This document shows, one piece after another, positions 17,781 through 27,054 of a DNA stretch of 64,000 nucleotides; position 1 is the first letter of the stretch, and each line of letters opens with the position of its first letter. The notes under the pieces are model-generated. The model searched no databases and was not told the DNA's origin. It saw only the letters and a list, made by a program, of their open reading frames with translations. Both the position numbers and the translations under genes were made by a program. The stretch is from a virus: positions 1 to 64,000 of the IMG/VR virus record IMGVR_UViG_3300009034_000025; one strand, 5' to 3'.

Positions 17781-18953
17781 ATGGAAAGGCTAATTTTAAA
17801 AGCTTCAGAATATTCCAAAGTATTAAATAATTTTGGATTTATGAAATTTCCAAGGATTGTGGGAAATCCTTATTCATGGAATGTGTTTCATGAGAAAGCT
17901 TTTTTAAATTTTATCCGTGAAAATACTGGCAAAAAAATTTGTTTCACTTCCAATATATCATTTCCAAGGCTGGATAGATTTATGAAACCACAATCAGTTG
18001 AAATTGATAAATTATTTACTGATTTGGATAGCAAGCGAAAAATAGAAAATGCATTGAGAGATGCAAGAAAGCTATCCAGATGGCTTGACAAAATGGAAAT
18101 CCCTTATCTCATTACTTTTTCTGGTGCAAAAGGATTTCATTTTTATTTATATTTTGACCCTATAAATGTTGTTTACAATGAATCCTTGTGGCTTGTATAT
18201 AGAGCCATTCATACTTATATCAAAATAAAAGCCAAAATAAGCACTGCTGATAGGAAATGTAAAAATCCAAATCGATTATGCAGAATACCATACACACGAT
18301 ATGTGACAATGATAGAGAAAGAAAAAAAATACCGGATCGGCGATACTTATTGCACACCGATCCGCATCGAAACGATAAGGAAAAGTGGTGTGAGGGCAAT
18401 CAAAAATATGGCCACAGAACCTACCTTCTGGATTCCTGAAAAACCCAATCCACAATTCGATATATTCACTTGGATAAATGAATTGAGGGGTAATAAATCT
18501 TTGAAAAAATGGGCAACAGAATGGGCAAGAAAAGATGAGATTAATATTAAAACAGGAAAGATTGAATTTAGCGAAATTGCAAAGATTCAAAGTGATATGT
18601 TTTTAGAAAAAATAAAAAATTTGGTTTGGAGACCATGTATTTGGAATGAGTTGTTCACTTACAATCCTTGTCATGAAGCCAGGAGAATTGGAGTTGTCGC
18701 ATTAAAAAGAGCTGGATACAATCAAGGACAAACTGACTTTGATAAAATAGTAGAATTGTTTGATATACTTTCCGAAAAATGTGGATGGCTTGATAAACAT
18801 TTTAGATATCGAAGAGTATATCAAATTCATTCAATATATACCAATCCATATAAAATGGATAGATGTAGCACAATTAAAACTTATCGTTCATCAATAACCG
18901 GAAAATCTTTGTGCGTGGGCAAAGCTTGTCCAAAATATGTTGAGGGATTATGA
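17781..18953 (+). CDS. Primase, PriS-like catalytic domain fused to PriL-like Fe-S domain
   Basis: 390 residues from the ATG after GGGTGAA. The N-terminal part has archaeo-eukaryotic primase motifs: LFTDLDS (metal-binding DxD, about residues 82-88), SGAKGFHFYLYF (motif SGxKGxH, about 114-125) and NRLCRIPY (conserved Arg). The C-terminal 110 residues look like the Fe-S domain of the large subunit: RPCIWNEL, HEARRIGVVALKRAGY, YTNPYKMDRCST and SLCVGKACP give four well-spaced cysteines. Cellular archaea carry these as separate proteins; fused forms are known from some archaeal mobile elements. It would make primers for the viral PolB. Confidence 0.75.
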   Translation: MERLILKASEYSKVLNNFGFMKFPRIVGNPYSWNVFHEKAFLNFIRENTGKKICFTSNISFPRLDRFMKPQSVEIDKLFTDLDSKRKIENALRDARKLSRWLDKMEIPYLITFSGAKGFHFYLYFDPINVVYNESLWLVYRAIHTYIKIKAKISTADRKCKNPNRLCRIPYTRYVTMIEKEKKYRIGDTYCTPIRIETIRKSGVRAIKNMATEPTFWIPEKPNPQFDIFTWINELRGNKSLKKWATEWARKDEINIKTGKIEFSEIAKIQSDMFLEKIKNLVWRPCIWNELFTYNPCHEARRIGVVALKRAGYNQGQTDFDKIVELFDILSEKCGWLDKHFRYRRVYQIHSIYTNPYKMDRCSTIKTYRSSITGKSLCVGKACPKYVEGL

Positions 18954-19720
18954 TGCCAAAAAAGAAAAAAGAATCTGAAGATAATGACCTTGAAATACTT
19001 TGGGATGTTGTGCCTGAAAGTTCATCGGTAACTATGATTGATATTCGAGAACATTCAAAGATGATTGAAGCTCTCAGGAAAAAAGATTCAACGATTCAAC
19101 CTATTCAACTTGAAGTGGGTGACATTGTGAATACAAAAGTTGGAGTTGGATTCACCCGAAAATCTGATGACTTTTTGGATAGTATGATGAAGGGAAAACT
19201 TGACCAGGAAATTGCTGAGCTTCAGTTATTATTTCCGAATGCTTATTTTGTGGTGGACAAATCGGTTGCAGATATTCGAAAAATGATATTTAGTCGGTAT
19301 CGGAAAGCAGGCCGAAGGAAAGCAATATGGAGTGCTTTTGTGGGATTTGTTGCCAGCTGTAATGCCAGAAAACCACCCATCCCAATTCAATTTCTTGGAA
19401 GCAAAGGAATGATAGCAGATGTAGTGGTCAGAACTATCGAAAAATTGGATGATGGAAAAGATCGCAGAATAAATTCATTCATCAGACCGAGGCCAAAAGC
19501 AAAAGATAGATGCGTTTATATCCTTACAGGATTTGATGGCATATCAAAAAAAAGAGCCAAACATTTATTAGATTTTTATGGCTCATTGAAAAATGTTTTG
19601 GATGGCTTTTATTCTCTTTTAGTATCTGATGAAGATTTAATCAGATTTCTTGGTTTGAATAAAAGAGTAATAGAGAAAGCTGTCATATCACTGGAAGCTA
19701 ATCAACCCAAACCTTTTTAA
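18950..19720 (+). CDS. XPF/Hef-like ERCC4 nuclease with helix-hairpin-helix
   Basis: 256 residues, ATG overlapping the primase stop. The nuclease domain is at about residues 28-165: DIREHSKMIEAL, LEVGDIV, then GFTRKSDDFLDSM. The usual motif is ERKxxxD; here the E is replaced by T (TRKSDDF), so activity may be altered or lost. Two helix-hairpin-helix repeats follow (LTGFDGISKKRAKHLL; FLGLNKRVIEKA). It is short, without the helicase part of Hef. It probably acts on branched DNA at replication forks. The changed residue should be checked against related viral proteins. Confidence 0.7.
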   Translation: MMPKKKKESEDNDLEILWDVVPESSSVTMIDIREHSKMIEALRKKDSTIQPIQLEVGDIVNTKVGVGFTRKSDDFLDSMMKGKLDQEIAELQLLFPNAYFVVDKSVADIRKMIFSRYRKAGRRKAIWSAFVGFVASCNARKPPIPIQFLGSKGMIADVVVRTIEKLDDGKDRRINSFIRPRPKAKDRCVYILTGFDGISKKRAKHLLDFYGSLKNVLDGFYSLLVSDEDLIRFLGLNKRVIEKAVISLEANQPKPF

Positions 19721-19760
19721 GAGTGAAAATTATTACTAGGATAAACGATGAGGTGCGATT

Positions 19761-20744
19761 ATGAAAGACTGTCCGTGGATTGAAGAATATAGGCCAAAAA
19801 GCCTTGATGATATATTTGGGCAAGATTCTGTTATCAAAAGATTGAAGCGTTGGTCAAAAGCTATCAAGAAAGGCAATAAAAGTATGCCACATTTTTTATT
19901 TGCCGGAAGAACAGCAGGTAATGGAAAGACATCAGTGGCAATGGCTTTCATGCGAGATACTTTTGGTGACCAGTGGGAAAACAATTGGATTCAATTTAAT
20001 GCTTCGGATAAGCGAGGTATTGATTTTATTCGTGGTGAAATAAAAGACTTTGCAAAAAAATCTGTAATACCTCATTCCAAACTTGGAAAAGTTTTTAATG
20101 TAATATTTCTAGATGAAGCTGATGCCCTAACTCCAGAAGCTCAAGCTGCAATGCGTGGGGAAATGGAGCAACTTGTTAAGACTTGCCGATTCATTTTGAC
20201 TTGTAATTTTTTATCTAAAATTATTGAGCCAATTCGCAATCGATGTTTACCATTCAGATTCAGACCACTTCCAAAATCAGATATTGTTAAAGTTCTTAAA
20301 AAGATAATTAAAATTGAAGAAATTGATATTGAATCAGAGGCAATTTTAAAGATCGCAGAAAATTCAAAAGGAAGCGCAAGAACTGCTATCAATATACTCA
20401 ATGATTTATCCCTTATTCCTGCGGAAATCACACCAGGTGATGTTTCCGAGGTTATCCCTATACTAGATACCTCGGAAGCATCGAAGTTGCTTAAATCAGC
20501 CCTGAGTGCATCTATTAGTGTTGTGGATGAGGCCGTTATTGAGGTTTATGATAATGGCTACACTTCAGAAGAGATTTTCGATGCCATATATGATTTATTG
20601 ATTTTAAGTAAATTGCCAGATAAAACTGTTCGCAAAATTATGGCAAAGATGATGGATGTTGAATTTCATATTGCCTGCGGTTGTAATGAGTTAAGACAAT
20701 TGCGAGGCTTCTTCATTTGGTTATCCTTGAAGGCTAAAAAATAG
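19761..20744 (+). CDS. rfcS: Clamp loader small subunit (RFC-S)
   Basis: 327 residues, the normal length. Start after GAGGTGCGATT. RFC boxes seen: WIEEYRPKSLDDIFGQ at the N terminus, Walker A GRTAGNGKTS, FNASDKRGID, Walker B FLDEAD, and the sensor NCNFL-type strand LTCNFLSKIIEPIRNRC, where the usual SRC is NRC. The protein would form RFC with the large subunit encoded at 24376 and load the viral clamp. A short gap of about 40 bases with an AT-rich stretch precedes it and may hold a promoter. Confidence 0.9.
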   Translation: MKDCPWIEEYRPKSLDDIFGQDSVIKRLKRWSKAIKKGNKSMPHFLFAGRTAGNGKTSVAMAFMRDTFGDQWENNWIQFNASDKRGIDFIRGEIKDFAKKSVIPHSKLGKVFNVIFLDEADALTPEAQAAMRGEMEQLVKTCRFILTCNFLSKIIEPIRNRCLPFRFRPLPKSDIVKVLKKIIKIEEIDIESEAILKIAENSKGSARTAINILNDLSLIPAEITPGDVSEVIPILDTSEASKLLKSALSASISVVDEAVIEVYDNGYTSEEIFDAIYDLLILSKLPDKTVRKIMAKMMDVEFHIACGCNELRQLRGFFIWLSLKAKK

Positions 20745-20824
20745 CACCACGCATTTCACCTATTGGGCAGAATACATCGCACCTCAGTGATGTTTTTTAC
20801 CCTGGTGAGCGTATCGGTGATTAG

Positions 20825-21493
20825 TTGAAACTGGATAAAATATACCATAAGTCATGCGCCAAAATGTCCGAAATTGATGACGAAAGCGTGGACATGATAT
20901 TTACCGATCCACCCTACGGTGCCACAACTAAAATGAATATGATTGGTAACAAAGATTTAAAGGCATTTTTCAATGCTCTTCCAGAGATGAAAAGAATTTT
21001 AAAACCTGATAGGGCTTGTTTAATTTTTTGTTCTATACCAATGTTGCAAATTGTTTTGGATGAATGTTCAAAATATTTTAATTACAAATGGCAACTTATT
21101 TGGTATGCTTCAAATAATATGCAGTGTGTTCATTGGGTATTTCCAAAATACACTCCAATCCTTTGGTTTGAAAAAGGCACAACAAGAATTATTAAAGGTA
21201 AAAAATGTCAAGACTTGCGCAATGTTCCAATACCTTCTAAAAAAATTGAATTTGTTGGCCATCCAACTCAAAAGCCAAAATATATTATGAAATATTATAT
21301 TGATACTTTTACTTTGGAAAATGAAATTGTGGTTGATAATTTTATGGGCTCAGGCACAACCGCAGTGGCTTGCAAAGAATTATGCCGACATTGGATTGGC
21401 TATGAAGTTGAAAAGAAATATATCAAACTGGCTGAAGACAGACTGAGCAAAGCAAAAGGACAAAGCACCAATTGGGATAAGTGGTTTCAATGA
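20825..21493 (+). CDS. DNA methyltransferase, beta class (N6-A or N4-C)
   Basis: 222 residues from a TTG 5 bases after GGTGA; there is no better start upstream. The catalytic motif IV, TDPPYG, comes first (residues 31-36) and the SAM motif I, NFMGSGTTAVACKE, comes near residue 175, the order of beta-class amino-methyltransferases. HPTQKPKYIM is the usual motif before it. No restriction enzyme gene adjoins it, so it is a solitary enzyme that may protect viral DNA. This is relevant to the tetranucleotide avoidance described in the findings. Target sequence unknown. Confidence 0.85.
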   Translation: MKLDKIYHKSCAKMSEIDDESVDMIFTDPPYGATTKMNMIGNKDLKAFFNALPEMKRILKPDRACLIFCSIPMLQIVLDECSKYFNYKWQLIWYASNNMQCVHWVFPKYTPILWFEKGTTRIIKGKKCQDLRNVPIPSKKIEFVGHPTQKPKYIMKYYIDTFTLENEIVVDNFMGSGTTAVACKELCRHWIGYEVEKKYIKLAEDRLSKAKGQSTNWDKWFQ

Positions 21494-21765
21494 AAAACGA
21501 ATGGGAAAATAAAATCACTGAATATACTTTTACACATAAAAAATGTCCTAATGGTTGTGGAATAGCATTTTATTATGAAGAAAATGAAAATGTAATAATT
21601 TATCGTTGTCCTTTTTGCGATGAAAAAATTGAAGTGAAAAAAATTAAAGAATATATTGAAAAGCATTTCGGCAAACAAATTAATTGGTATCAATTCTATC
21701 AGCAAAACAAAGAAGAAATTGATGAGGCTATGGAAAATGAAAAAAGAAATAGTAACAATATTTAA
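21490..21765 (+). CDS. Zinc-ribbon protein
   Basis: 91 residues; ATGA overlap with the methyltransferase stop. Four cysteines form a ribbon (CPNGC...CPFC) around residues 19-48, then a helical tail. Its end overlaps the start of the polymerase gene by 29 bases. Possibly a polymerase or transcription partner; unknown. Confidence 0.65.
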   Translation: MKNEWENKITEYTFTHKKCPNGCGIAFYYEENENVIIYRCPFCDEKIEVKKIKEYIEKHFGKQINWYQFYQQNKEEIDEAMENEKRNSNNI

Positions 21766-24376
21766 AATTCATTATGATGTGAATTATGGCAAACTGGTAG
21801 TTTATCTTTGTGGACGAAGACATAGTGATAAATCTCGGTATGTTGGAATATTGCATAATACAAAACCTTATTTTTATATTCCAAAGCAAACTATCGCTCA
21901 TCTTCCACCAGAGGCAAGAGGATTAATTAAAAATATTCGCAAAGAGGGCAGAGATTTAAACAATAAAAAATTATTAAAAGTTTTTACTAGATACCCTTTT
22001 GATGTGCCTAATGTTCGCAAATTTTTTCCTTTTACTTATGAAGCTGACATCTTATATGCAAATCGTATTCAATACGATCTGAAATTTAAGCATACGATTT
22101 CAGTGCCAAGTGGTGAACTTAATATTACTCCTGAAAATGTTATACCCAAAGATGAAATCAAACCTGTAAAACCGAGGATTGCAGTATTGGATATTGAAAA
22201 TGATGATAGTGAAGGATTGGCCACACCGAAATATCCCACGGCTGAAGTTTATTGTTTTACAATTTATGATAATTATACAGATGCTTATTATTGTTATGTC
22301 TCAGGTGAATGGGCAAAAGGCTTCAAAGAATCTATGAAAAAACATCCTAAGATCGCTGAACTTATTAAGAATGGAAAATAGGTTTTTATTAAAGTTGTCA
22401 AGGATGAATATAGATTATTTGTGGCTTTGAAAATGTATTTCAATAAATTCGCTCCTGACATAATCACTGGATGGTATGTCAAAGATTATGATGTGGCTTA
22501 TCTCACCGAAAGAGCAAAAAATTTTGATTATCAATGCCCAGAATTTAAAAACTATGCGGTATTCGATGCGCTTGCAGGTTATCGACATTTACACGATGGT
22601 GAATTGGTTAGTGGTGCGCTTGAATATGTGGCTTGGGATGAATTAGGTGAAGGCAAAATAGAACGAGATAATATTTGTGATATGTATAACCGAAAAGACC
22701 CATTACTTTTAGTTTACAATCTTAAGGATGTTGATTTGGCTCTTAAAATTATTGAGAAGTTGGATATAATTGAAGGCTTTCATTTGCCTCTGGCACAATA
22801 TGCTGGATGTTGCGTTGAAAATACAACTTACAAAGCGCAAATGATAGATTCATATTTGATTCATAGATTAAATGGAGCAGCAATTTTGCCTACAAAACAT
22901 ACATTGAAATATCAAAAAGTAAAAAAAGGTGCTGATACTTCAAAGCCTTTTTGCGGAATTGAAAAGTGGGCAGTGAAAGTTGATTTGAAAGCAGAATATT
23001 CTCAGATAATTATTGGTGGCAATATGTCACCTGAAACGCTTATACAAAACCAATGCAAATATTGTCATAATGTTGATAGCCCAATGAGTTGTGGAAATTT
23101 TTTAATTGAAAAAGGAATAACTGAACAACCAATTCGAGAGTGCGGTGATTTTGAACCTACCATCCCATGTTTCATAGCCAAATCAGGCAGAGCTTATCGG
23201 CTCAAACCTGTAGGATTAATCCCTTTGATTTTAAAAGAACTTTTAATTGAGCGTGACCGCATTCAAAAAGAAATGAAAAAAGTTGAATTTCAAAGTGATA
23301 AATATAAAGCCCTTGATAGACATCAAACAGTAGACAAATATTTTATTCATTCTTTTTGGGGCAGTTTGGCAAGCAAAGATTTTAGACTTACAGCTGGAAT
23401 GATTGGTGATGACATTCTTGAAACTGGCCGTGAACATATTCAATGGATTGATAAACGATTGGCTGAAAATGGTTGTATTCCATTATATCACGATACTGAT
23501 GGAACACATTTTAAACCACCAGAGGATTGGCTCACACCGCCAACTGATTGGCCAGGAAAAAAAGTGGATTATATCTTAATGAAATCAGAAGAGTTAGTGA
23601 AAAAGCTTAATGCAACATTTGATGATTTTGCCAAACAATTTAATATTACAAAACACTATTTCAAAATCAAAGTTGATAAAATCCTTGAAACATATTTTCA
23701 ATGGGGTGCAAAGAAAAGATATGTGGAATTATTGGCCTTCAATTATAAAGCTGGAGATGTGACAAAACATCCTTTTGAAAAAAGAATAAAAATTGTGGGT
23801 GCGGAAGCAAAGCGATCTAGTTCAGCCCCATTCACTCGCAAAACGCAAACTGAATTATTTTATACCGCAGTTCAACAACATAATATCGAGGGATTAATAA
23901 AATGGTTCAGAAAAAAGATTGATGATATTTATTCAGGAAAATATGATGTAGAACTTGGGACACCAATTGGATGGAAATCTGCTCACTACAGTGGGAGAAA
24001 TCCACCTTATCATGTCATTGCTGCAAAATATTCTAATAAACATTTAGGATATGATTTTAAAGTTGGAGACAAACCAAGGATTTATAAAATGAGAACAGTG
24101 ATGAATGTAAAAGTAAAACCTAAAAATGGTTGGATAGCATTACCTTGGGGCATTGAACCAAGTAAACACGGCAAATTAGATTATGATTTTATGCTTGAAA
24201 AAGTATTGTTTAAACCATTACGAAAAATCATTGAGTTAGGTTTGGGATTGAACATCACTCAATTGAAAGAGGGAAAGATTCAAACCATCAGAAAACCTGA
24301 AGATTGGAAGCGATATTTTAAAGGTGATTCCAAAGTTAAAGGTAAGGATTTTGAGATTGATTGGGGTGATGATTAA
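21737..24376 (+). CDS. polB: Family B DNA polymerase interrupted by one in-frame TAG
   Basis: Read through TAG at 22379-22381, the frame gives 879 residues, a normal PolB length. Before the stop: N-terminal domain and Exo I (AVLDIEND). After it: Exo II region (PDIITGWYVKDYDVAYL), Exo III-like KDVDLALKI, motif A VDLKAEYSQII (usual DxxSLYPSII), motif B HSFWGSLASK, motif C YHDTDG, and KKRY. All catalytic acids are present, so it looks active. The stop lies between Exo I and Exo II in clean, unbroken homology (NGK-TAG-VFIKVVKDE). Possible readings: UAG decoded as pyrrolysine or suppressed; two polypeptides, the second starting at GTG 22421; or a mutation. An insertion with four cysteines (CKYC...C) follows motif A. 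Confidence 0.85.
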
Positions 24377-25374
24377 TGGATTTGGAATTGCCTTGGATTG
24401 AAAAATACAGACCTCAGACATTTTCGGATTTTATCGGAAATATGGATGTTGTTTCAATAGCGATGAATTTTATTGAGACATGGATAATTGATAGGCCAAT
24501 GAAACAAATTTTAATTTTGGCAGGGAAAAATGGAATTGGAAAAACTACATTGCCGATTGTTTTGGCAAATGAATATCGATTGGATTGGTTCAGATTTAAT
24601 GCTTCAGAAAATCGAACACATAAAGAGCTTCAAGGATTTAAAAGGGAATGCTTAACAAAAACATTCAGCAGAAAAAAGAAGATTATGATTTTAGATGAGT
24701 TTGATTATGCGCATAAAACAGCAAAAACAACTGGCTTAAAATGGATAATAGAAAATACACGACATCCTATTTTTGTGACAGTGAATGATATTCGATCTAT
24801 TCCATATGAGAGTATTCGCAAAAGAGCTGATGTTATGATATTGCGCTTTGAATCACCTACAAATAATGAAATTCAAATCGTATTGAATAGAATTGCAAAG
24901 GCCGAAAAGATTGAGAACAAAAAGGAATTGATAACAGAAATATCTTTGAAACTTAAAACTTTTCGTGGAGCTATTTCTGCATTTGAAAGAGGTTGGATTG
25001 AAGAAGATGACACGCTGGAAGATGTGGATGATTATGAACTAACAAAAAGAATTTTGCGCAATGAAAAAGTGAATATAACACTATCACCTGAAAGGCTTAT
25101 CACTTGGCTTTTTGATAACACAAAGAAAAATCAAGAACTTTTCAAATTAGCAGATGAATCTTTGGCTCATACAAGGGAATTAAAAAATTATCGGTTTTGG
25201 AAATATGCTCATTATTTTTTATCTCAGTGCAGAGATTCAAAAATTGAAAAGGCAAAATTTCCAGTGAGCTATACTTTGAATAAAACAAAAAAATCTAACA
25301 ATATAAAAGTTTTAGATTTGAAAAAAGCAAGTAAAACCGATATTTTTAAACAGAAAAAATATAGAAAATTATAA
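24376..25374 (+). CDS. rfcL: Clamp loader large subunit (RFC-L), short form
   Basis: 332 residues, against about 480 for the cellular protein. Start ATG overlaps the polymerase stop (TAATG). Motifs: WIEKYRPQTFSDFIGN, Walker A AGKNGIGKTT, NASENRTHKELQGF, Walker B ILDEFD, and a TVND sensor. The C-terminal collar region is reduced, and the end (KTDIFKQKKYRKL) is basic; a weak clamp-binding motif is possible. Together with RFC-S and PolB it makes a viral replisome core. Confidence 0.85.
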   Translation: MDLELPWIEKYRPQTFSDFIGNMDVVSIAMNFIETWIIDRPMKQILILAGKNGIGKTTLPIVLANEYRLDWFRFNASENRTHKELQGFKRECLTKTFSRKKKIMILDEFDYAHKTAKTTGLKWIIENTRHPIFVTVNDIRSIPYESIRKRADVMILRFESPTNNEIQIVLNRIAKAEKIENKKELITEISLKLKTFRGAISAFERGWIEEDDTLEDVDDYELTKRILRNEKVNITLSPERLITWLFDNTKKNQELFKLADESLAHTRELKNYRFWKYAHYFLSQCRDSKIEKAKFPVSYTLNKTKKSNNIKVLDLKKASKTDIFKQKKYRKL

Positions 25375-26081
25375 GGCCAAAAAACAGGATCGTGATTATT
25401 TTTATTTTTTGAAAAATTATAATAATAACTATTTTGCTTGCATTATTCAACAATATAAGGCCATTTCCTGCATCTTCTCAAAACAGGTATAATATCCCTA
25501 AAATACTGTTGATTTGGGCTAAAATAAGCCCAAAATCCCCATAAAATAATACTACAAAAACCGTATTAACTATACAATAGAAGGTATTATATACCCTCTG
25601 AACAATATAGGTGTTGAGGTGCGATGTGGACTGTGTGAATCTATGCGGTTGGTGACCTGCTCTGACAAGCCTTTTCCCTTTGACGGGCAACAGCAAGAAA
25701 AGCTGAGTGCGATTCCCTTTTGAACTTTGACATTCTCTGACACGATGTCTTTTTTATCTCTGCAAAAAGCGAAAAAGTGGCACGGGAAAAGCAAGGAAAA
25801 CAGATTACTAATTTTACAAACCTTTCGATGATGGGATTGCAACCTGAGAAAGCTGATAAGGTCAGCATCGACACAACATTTGGATGGATGTTGTAATGAA
25901 GTGGCAAAACCCAAAAGCTCACCTGACCTTTGAAGCAATCGAATAGCAAAAAGTTAAGATGGATGGAAATCCTGAAGGTGCAAAAAGTGTTGGTGAAGAA
26001 AATTCGCTGATTGAAAAGGCCTGAAAAATCTTGGTGATTATGCGATGCTCTTATATTAGACTACACTATATGTATTATTTT
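25375..26081 (+). ncRNA. Long non-coding stretch; probable structured RNA from ~25605
   Basis: No convincing gene on either strand over about 700 bases. The first 220 bases are AT-rich and hold a hairpin (tttgggct/agcccaaa, about 25513-25534) and a palindromic TATA-like box (ggtattatatacc, about 25583-25595). About 25 bases later comes GAGGTGCGAT, the same leader as before the tRNA. From there on the sequence has stems: GACAT/ATGTC followed by TTTTTT (about 25729-25755), AAGGTCAG (25858-25865) with CTGACCTT (25923-25930), and inside it ACAACAT/ATGTTGT. A transcribed RNA is likely; an origin function is also possible. Confidence 0.4.
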
Positions 26082-26147
26082 TTTATTTTTTTGTCGGTGA
26101 GTGTAGCTCACCCTGATGAGCCAGAAATGGCGAAACAGAAAAATAAA
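26082..26147 (+). ncRNA. Hammerhead ribozyme 1 (type III layout)
   Basis: All core residues are present. Stem III: 26082-26093 with 26136-26147, 12 pairs. Cleavage site GTC ends at C26095. Stem I: GGTGAG/CTCACC, loop TGTAG. Core CTGATGA at 26113-26119. Stem II: GCCA-GAAA-TGGC. GAAA at 26132-26135. It lies 11 bases before the ATG-bearing region of the gene at 26163, so cleavage would free that messenger. Confidence 0.9.
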
Positions 26148-26162
26148 CAGGAGATGATATGA

Positions 26163-26471
26163 ATGAAGAAAAGAACAATATTGGTTGGAGATCGTGTCCA
26201 AGACAGGAGAACAGGAAAAGTTGGATATATCCGATGGACAAGAGAGACTGAAGTGAATGTCAAATATGATGATGACCCAGTGACAACCTGGGAATGTCCT
26301 GAAGATTTGATATTCCTTGAGCATGGACTGAATGATTACTTCAGGAATATCCTTGAAAGATATATCCGAATAGACCATTGGGTTGAGGGATACCTCAACA
26401 GCGAATATGCATCTGTCTCTGTCCCAATGGAAGCAATCTCAAAGATTGTTTTAGAAGAGGATGATGAATAA
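26163..26471 (+). CDS. Hypothetical SH3-like small protein
   Basis: 102 residues. The first half (LVGDRVQDRRTGKVGYIRW...DLIFLEHG) looks like a small SH3/KOW-type barrel, as in proteins that bind nucleic acid or other proteins. The second half is helical. The gene lies between ribozymes 1 and 2. Confidence 0.65.
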   Translation: MKKRTILVGDRVQDRRTGKVGYIRWTRETEVNVKYDDDPVTTWECPEDLIFLEHGLNDYFRNILERYIRIDHWVEGYLNSEYASVSVPMEAISKIVLEEDDE

Positions 26472-26482
26472 ACATCCTCTAA

Positions 26483-26544
26483 TTATTTTTTGTCGTGGGC
26501 TGTAAGCCCACCTGATGAGCTGGAAACAGCGAAACAGAAAATAA
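26483..26544 (+). ncRNA. Hammerhead ribozyme 2
   Basis: Stem III: 26483-26492 with 26535-26544, 10 pairs. Cleavage site GTC ends at C26494. Stem I: GTGGGC/GCCCAC, loop TGTAA. Core CTGATGA at 26512-26518. Stem II: GCTG-GAAA-CAGC. GAAA at 26531-26534. Stems I and II differ from ribozyme 1 by paired changes, which is good evidence for the fold. Confidence 0.9.
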
Positions 26545-26561
26545 AATAAAGAGGTGAAAAT

Positions 26562-26837
26562 ATGAAAATGGAATACCCAAAAAAAGTATATCGTGATGGA
26601 TATGTGAGTGTGCGAGCAACCTTTACAGATGAAGAGCAACAAAACCCCAATGATGCCTGGTGGAATTTTCAACATCAGTGCAAAGTTGTTTTTGGTGTAG
26701 CACCTGTGGAAGACAACACCATAGGTCAAGTTGTGCAAACCGATAACATAAAGAACAGTGGATATTGCACAGGCCATGTAAATCTGTATGGGTTAAAAGT
26801 GACCCCAATAAACAAGCGATTGAAAGAAATCGCTTGA
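26562..26837 (+). CDS. Hypothetical protein
   Basis: 91 residues after GAGGTGA. Mixed composition with aromatic residues (NPNDAWWNFQHQCKVVFGV). It stands alone between ribozymes 2 and 3. Not recognised. Confidence 0.65.
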   Translation: MKMEYPKKVYRDGYVSVRATFTDEEQQNPNDAWWNFQHQCKVVFGVAPVEDNTIGQVVQTDNIKNSGYCTGHVNLYGLKVTPINKRLKEIA

Positions 26838-26846
26838 ATCTTTTTA

Positions 26847-26912
26847 TTTTTTGATGTCCGAGGGTGCGTGCCCTCGCTGATGATGATTCAAAAGAATCGA
26901 AACATCAGAAAA
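26847..26912 (+). ncRNA. Hammerhead ribozyme 3 (one core insertion)
   Basis: Stem III: 26847-26856 with 26903-26912, with an inserted GATG/CATC section. Cleavage GTC ends at C26858. Stem I: CGAGGG/CCCTCG, loop TGCGTG. Core CTGATGA at 26877-26883 followed by one extra T (26884). Stem II: GATTC-AAAA-GAATC. GAAA at 26899-26902. The extra T between the core and stem II may slow cleavage. Confidence 0.8.
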
Positions 26913-26934
26913 AATAAAATGGAGCGTGAAAAAT

Positions 26935-27054
26935 ATGAGAAAAAAATCAAAGAATGATTGGATATATAAGGCCAATCTGAAAAGTGTCTATGAGCGTGTG
27001 ATGAACACAAACGATTACCTGAATGGATGGAAATCCATAGGGGTGAAAGCATGA
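26935..27054 (+). CDS. Small basic protein
   Basis: 39 residues from the ATG after GGAGCGTGAA. It starts RKKSKNDW and is helical. Its TGA overlaps the next ATG (ATGA), supporting real translation. Confidence 0.55.
   Translation: MRKKSKNDWIYKANLKSVYERVMNTNDYLNGWKSIGVKA

Noticed and set aside
20745-20824. In-frame extension of RFC-S past its TAG
   Set aside because: The 30 or so codons after TAG do not look like RFC, and RFC-S already has its normal length.
25640-25725. Short frame from ATG 25644 in the non-coding region
   Set aside because: Only 26 codons, no ribosome-binding site, and it lies within a stretch with RNA-like stems.
25820-25880. C/D-box-like guide RNA (gatgatg, ctga, gctgata)
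   Set aside because: C and D boxes do not have the right order and spacing, and no closing terminal stem could be drawn.
25570-25949. Two minus-strand reading frames of 100-120 codons
   Set aside because: They lack ribosome-binding sites and their composition is not protein-like; they lie over the structured non-coding region.
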